From positions 1-8,062 of the forward strand of contig PXCX01000275.1 in assembly GCA_003565195.1 (NCBI GenBank): a stretch of DNA of 8,062 nt, read 5' to 3'. The number at the start of each line of letters is the position of its first letter. Within the stretch, counting starts at the first letter, position 1. A program made the position numbers and the translations under genes. The notes beneath the pieces were generated by a model. It made no database searches, was not told where the DNA came from, and worked only from the letters and a program-made list of their open reading frames with translations. The DNA comes from PVC group bacterium (GTDB lineage Bacteria; Verrucomicrobiota; Kiritimatiellia; CAIKKV01; PXCX01). Positions 6,526 through 8,062 of the stretch are shown here, piece by piece.

Positions 6526-7902
6526 ATGACGCCACCTATTGATATCGCATGGGCCAAACCTGACTTGAACGTTTTGCCGAGGCTGGAATCAGCGGAGATT
6601 CCGGGACCGAAGTCGCTTGATATGCACGGCCGCGCCACCAGGATTATGAAAGGATATTCCGGGCAGGTAAAGTTGTTCCCGGTAGTTTTCGACAAGGGGC
6701 ACGGTGTGACGCTGACGGATGTCGACGGCAATGTTTTTCTCGATTTTTCGTCAGGTATCTACGTCACAACCCTGGGACATTGTCATCCCAAGGTGACCGA
6801 AGCCGTTCAGAAAGCGGCCGGCCAACTGATGAATTGTCACGATTTCACGACGCCGATCAAACTTGAATTACTCGAGAAACTTACCGAAATTCTGCCCGGC
6901 GATTTAAACGGGGTACAGCTCTACGACAGCGGCACTACGGCGGTAGAGGCCGGTCTGCGCGTTTGCCGGGCTGCGACCGGACAATACGAAATGCTGTCAT
7001 GTTTTGGCGATTTCCATGGCAAAAGCGGACATTCAATCAGTCTGGCGCGCATGAACAAGGCCAGCGGCGCCGGCCGGGCACAGGGTTTCTACATGATGCC
7101 CCGCCCCAATCCATATCGTCCCTGGTTCAAGAAAGCGGACGGCACGATCGATACGGATGCCTATCTGGCGTTTTACGATGAATTCATTCTGGAGGCGACA
7201 ACAAACCAGGTGGCAGCCATCGTGTTGGAACCGATCCAAGGCTGGGCCGGCTCGATTTTCCCGCCGGACGATTTCTTCCCGAAACTGCGGCAATGGTGCA
7301 ACGAGCGCAAGATCTTGTTGTTTGCCGACGAAGTGCTGACCTCGATGGGACGCACGGGTAAATATCTGGCCATGGAACACTGGGATACCATTCCGGACGT
7401 GGTAACGCTGGGCAAAGGTTTCGGCAACGGTTTCCCGGTCACCGCCATGGTCGTGCGCGAACCGTATGCCGAATCGGTGGAAAGCATCAGTGCCTCGACC
7501 AGCTATGGCGGCAATCCGATGGCGTGCGCGGCGGCTCTGGCCTCGATCAACGCCATTGAAGAAGAATGCCTGCTGGAAAATGCACAACGACTGGATGAAT
7601 ACTTTACCCGGCGACTTGAGAAGATGAAGGCAGAACATCCGATTATTGGCGATGTACGCTGTAAAGGTTGTCTGATGGGTGTGGAACTGGTCAAGGACCA
7701 CACCACCAAGGAACCCTTCGACGAAGCCGGCAAGATGGTATATCAGTCGGCCTTCCGGAAAGGTCTGGCCTGGATTCCGGCCGGCCACATCCTGCGTATG
7801 AGTCCACCCATCGTCATGGATATCGATACGGCCGCCCGTTGCATGGATATGATCGACGAAGCCATTGGCGAAACCGAGAAGGCTTTGGGATATAACGGAT
7901 AA
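6526..7902 (+). CDS. Class III pyridoxal-phosphate aminotransferase
   Basis: This 458-residue cytoplasmic enzyme belongs to the class III aminotransferases (fold type I), the group of 4-aminobutyrate, acetylornithine and other omega-amino-group transaminases. Residues 61-75 (VTLTDVDGNVFLDFS) and LGHCHPKV (83-90) open the cofactor domain. SGTTAVEAGLRVCR (135-148) is the phosphate-binding stretch and DFHGKSG (162-168) supplies the ring-stacking region. EPIQGWAG (235-242), FADEV (267-271, with D268 expected to contact the pyridine nitrogen) and TLGKGFGNGFP (294-304, with K297 as the Schiff-base lysine) complete the active site. STSYGGNP (324-331) matches the other-subunit phosphate contact. All key residues are present and the length is full, so it should be active; the amine donor cannot be assigned. 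AAGGA at 6512-6516 lies nine bases before the ATG. No clear promoter is visible in the 155-base gap, so it is likely read through from the URO-D-like gene. Confidence 0.93.
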   Translation: MTPPIDIAWAKPDLNVLPRLESAEIPGPKSLDMHGRATRIMKGYSGQVKLFPVVFDKGHGVTLTDVDGNVFLDFSSGIYVTTLGHCHPKVTEAVQKAAGQLMNCHDFTTPIKLELLEKLTEILPGDLNGVQLYDSGTTAVEAGLRVCRAATGQYEMLSCFGDFHGKSGHSISLARMNKASGAGRAQGFYMMPRPNPYRPWFKKADGTIDTDAYLAFYDEFILEATTNQVAAIVLEPIQGWAGSIFPPDDFFPKLRQWCNERKILLFADEVLTSMGRTGKYLAMEHWDTIPDVVTLGKGFGNGFPVTAMVVREPYAESVESISASTSYGGNPMACAAALASINAIEEECLLENAQRLDEYFTRRLEKMKAEHPIIGDVRCKGCLMGVELVKDHTTKEPFDEAGKMVYQSAFRKGLAWIPAGHILRMSPPIVMDIDTAARCMDMIDEAIGETEKALGYNG

Positions 7903-7949
7903 CATTGCAAATGCACACAGGGCCGGCAACCGGTGCGGCGGACAATATC

Positions 7950-7976
7950 CAACCGCGCCGGCACAGGCGCTGGTTG
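7950..7976 (+). other. Hairpin between aminotransferase and Gfo/Idh gene
   Basis: CAACCGCGCC (7950-7959) pairs with GGCGC-GGTTG (7966-7976, one bulged T at 7971) around a six-base loop. The stem is GC-rich with ten pairs, but only three T residues follow shortly after, so it is not a canonical terminator. It may modulate expression or mRNA stability inside the gene set. Confidence 0.3.
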
Positions 7977-7989
7977 CGTTTGGAGAGAC

Positions 7990-7997
7990 GGAGGGAA
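7990..7997 (+). promoter_or_regulatory. Ribosome-binding site deciding the Gfo/Idh/MocA start
   Basis: GGAGGGAA ends nine bases before the ATG at 8007. The reading frame is open upstream, without stops, to another ATG at 7911, which lacks a comparable site and would add 32 mostly Arg-rich residues. This site therefore favours 8007. Confidence 0.65.
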
Positions 7998-8006
7998 CGG
8001 ACTGAC

Positions 8007-8062
8007 ATGAAAGAGATACGTTTTGGCATTATCGGCGCGGGATTGATGGGGCGGGAATTCGC
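8007..8062 (+). CDS. Gfo/Idh/MocA family oxidoreductase, N-terminus only
   Basis: Only the first 18 codons are inside the window. They encode MKEIRFGIIGAGLMGREF, a first Rossmann strand with the dinucleotide-binding GxGxxG motif (GAGLMG at 10-15), typical of Gfo/Idh/MocA NAD(P)-dependent oxidoreductases that act on sugars, inositols and related polyols. Other Rossmann dehydrogenases can begin similarly, so the family call rests on this motif and on the common pairing of such genes with URO-D-like proteins and aminotransferases. The gene lies 104 bases after the aminotransferase, on the same strand, and probably belongs to the same transcription unit. The rest of the gene is beyond the edge. 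Confidence 0.65.
   Translation, partial: MKEIRFGIIGAGLMGREF

Noticed and set aside
7033..7929. Minus-strand open frame of 298 codons opposite the aminotransferase
   Set aside because: It is the mirror of a well-conserved enzyme gene, is His/Arg-rich with no recognisable domain, and such long shadows are common opposite GC-rich genes.
1..8062. CRISPR arrays, tRNA or rRNA genes, insertion sequences
   Set aside because: No regularly spaced repeats, cloverleaf-like sequence, ribosomal RNA-like sequence or transposase was seen on either strand.

Overview
This window looks like bacterial chromosome of roughly balanced to moderately high GC. It holds five complete genes, the first bases of a sixth, and a compact regulatory region between two divergent genes. 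Every gene assignment comes from reading the translations and recalling family motifs; no search was run. The content (an oxygen-sensitive iron-sulfur activase system, a DUF1846 protein, a uroporphyrinogen-decarboxylase-like protein beside a class III aminotransferase and a Gfo/Idh/MocA oxidoreductase) suggests a strict or facultative anaerobe. A PVC-group lineage (Lentisphaerota, Kiritimatiellota) or another uncultured anaerobe would fit, but the phylum cannot be fixed from this sequence.

Layout. Bases 1-85 hold no identifiable gene. Bases 86-3555 carry two plus-strand genes joined by an ATGA stop/start overlap. The first is an acyl-CoA dehydratase activase-type ATPase fused to a DUF2229/COG3580-type domain. 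The second is a COG3581-type HgdB-like protein. Together they resemble most of the very large activase-related polypeptides of anaerobes, split into two chains and with one ATPase domain instead of two. Converging on them with a 10-base gap is a minus-strand DUF1846 (UPF0371) gene. Its start is better placed at 5074 than at the longest open start, 5116.

Bases 5075-5305 separate the divergent DUF1846 and URO-D-like genes. They contain a strong-looking extended -10 promoter facing left, a near-consensus sigma-70-type promoter facing right, and an 11-base perfect inverted repeat whose arms sit in the rightward promoter and just upstream of the URO-D ribosome-binding site. Bases 5306-8062 run rightward: the URO-D-like protein, a 155-base gap with a stem-loop and a possible tiny reading frame, a class III aminotransferase, a 104-base gap with a hairpin, and the N-terminus of a Gfo/Idh/MocA oxidoreductase cut by the window edge.

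How they may work together. The first pair is probably an ATP-driven, low-potential electron-delivery or [4Fe-4S]/double-cubane-type module. No dehydratase subunit pair is visible here, so its target is unknown. The rightward set looks like a small catabolic or modification cassette (URO-D fold enzyme, transaminase, NAD(P)-dependent dehydrogenase) whose substrate cannot be read from sequence. The least ordinary items are the split single-ATPase activase, the nested inverted repeat in the divergent promoter region, and the URO-D homologue that lacks both HemE and methyltransferase zinc signatures.
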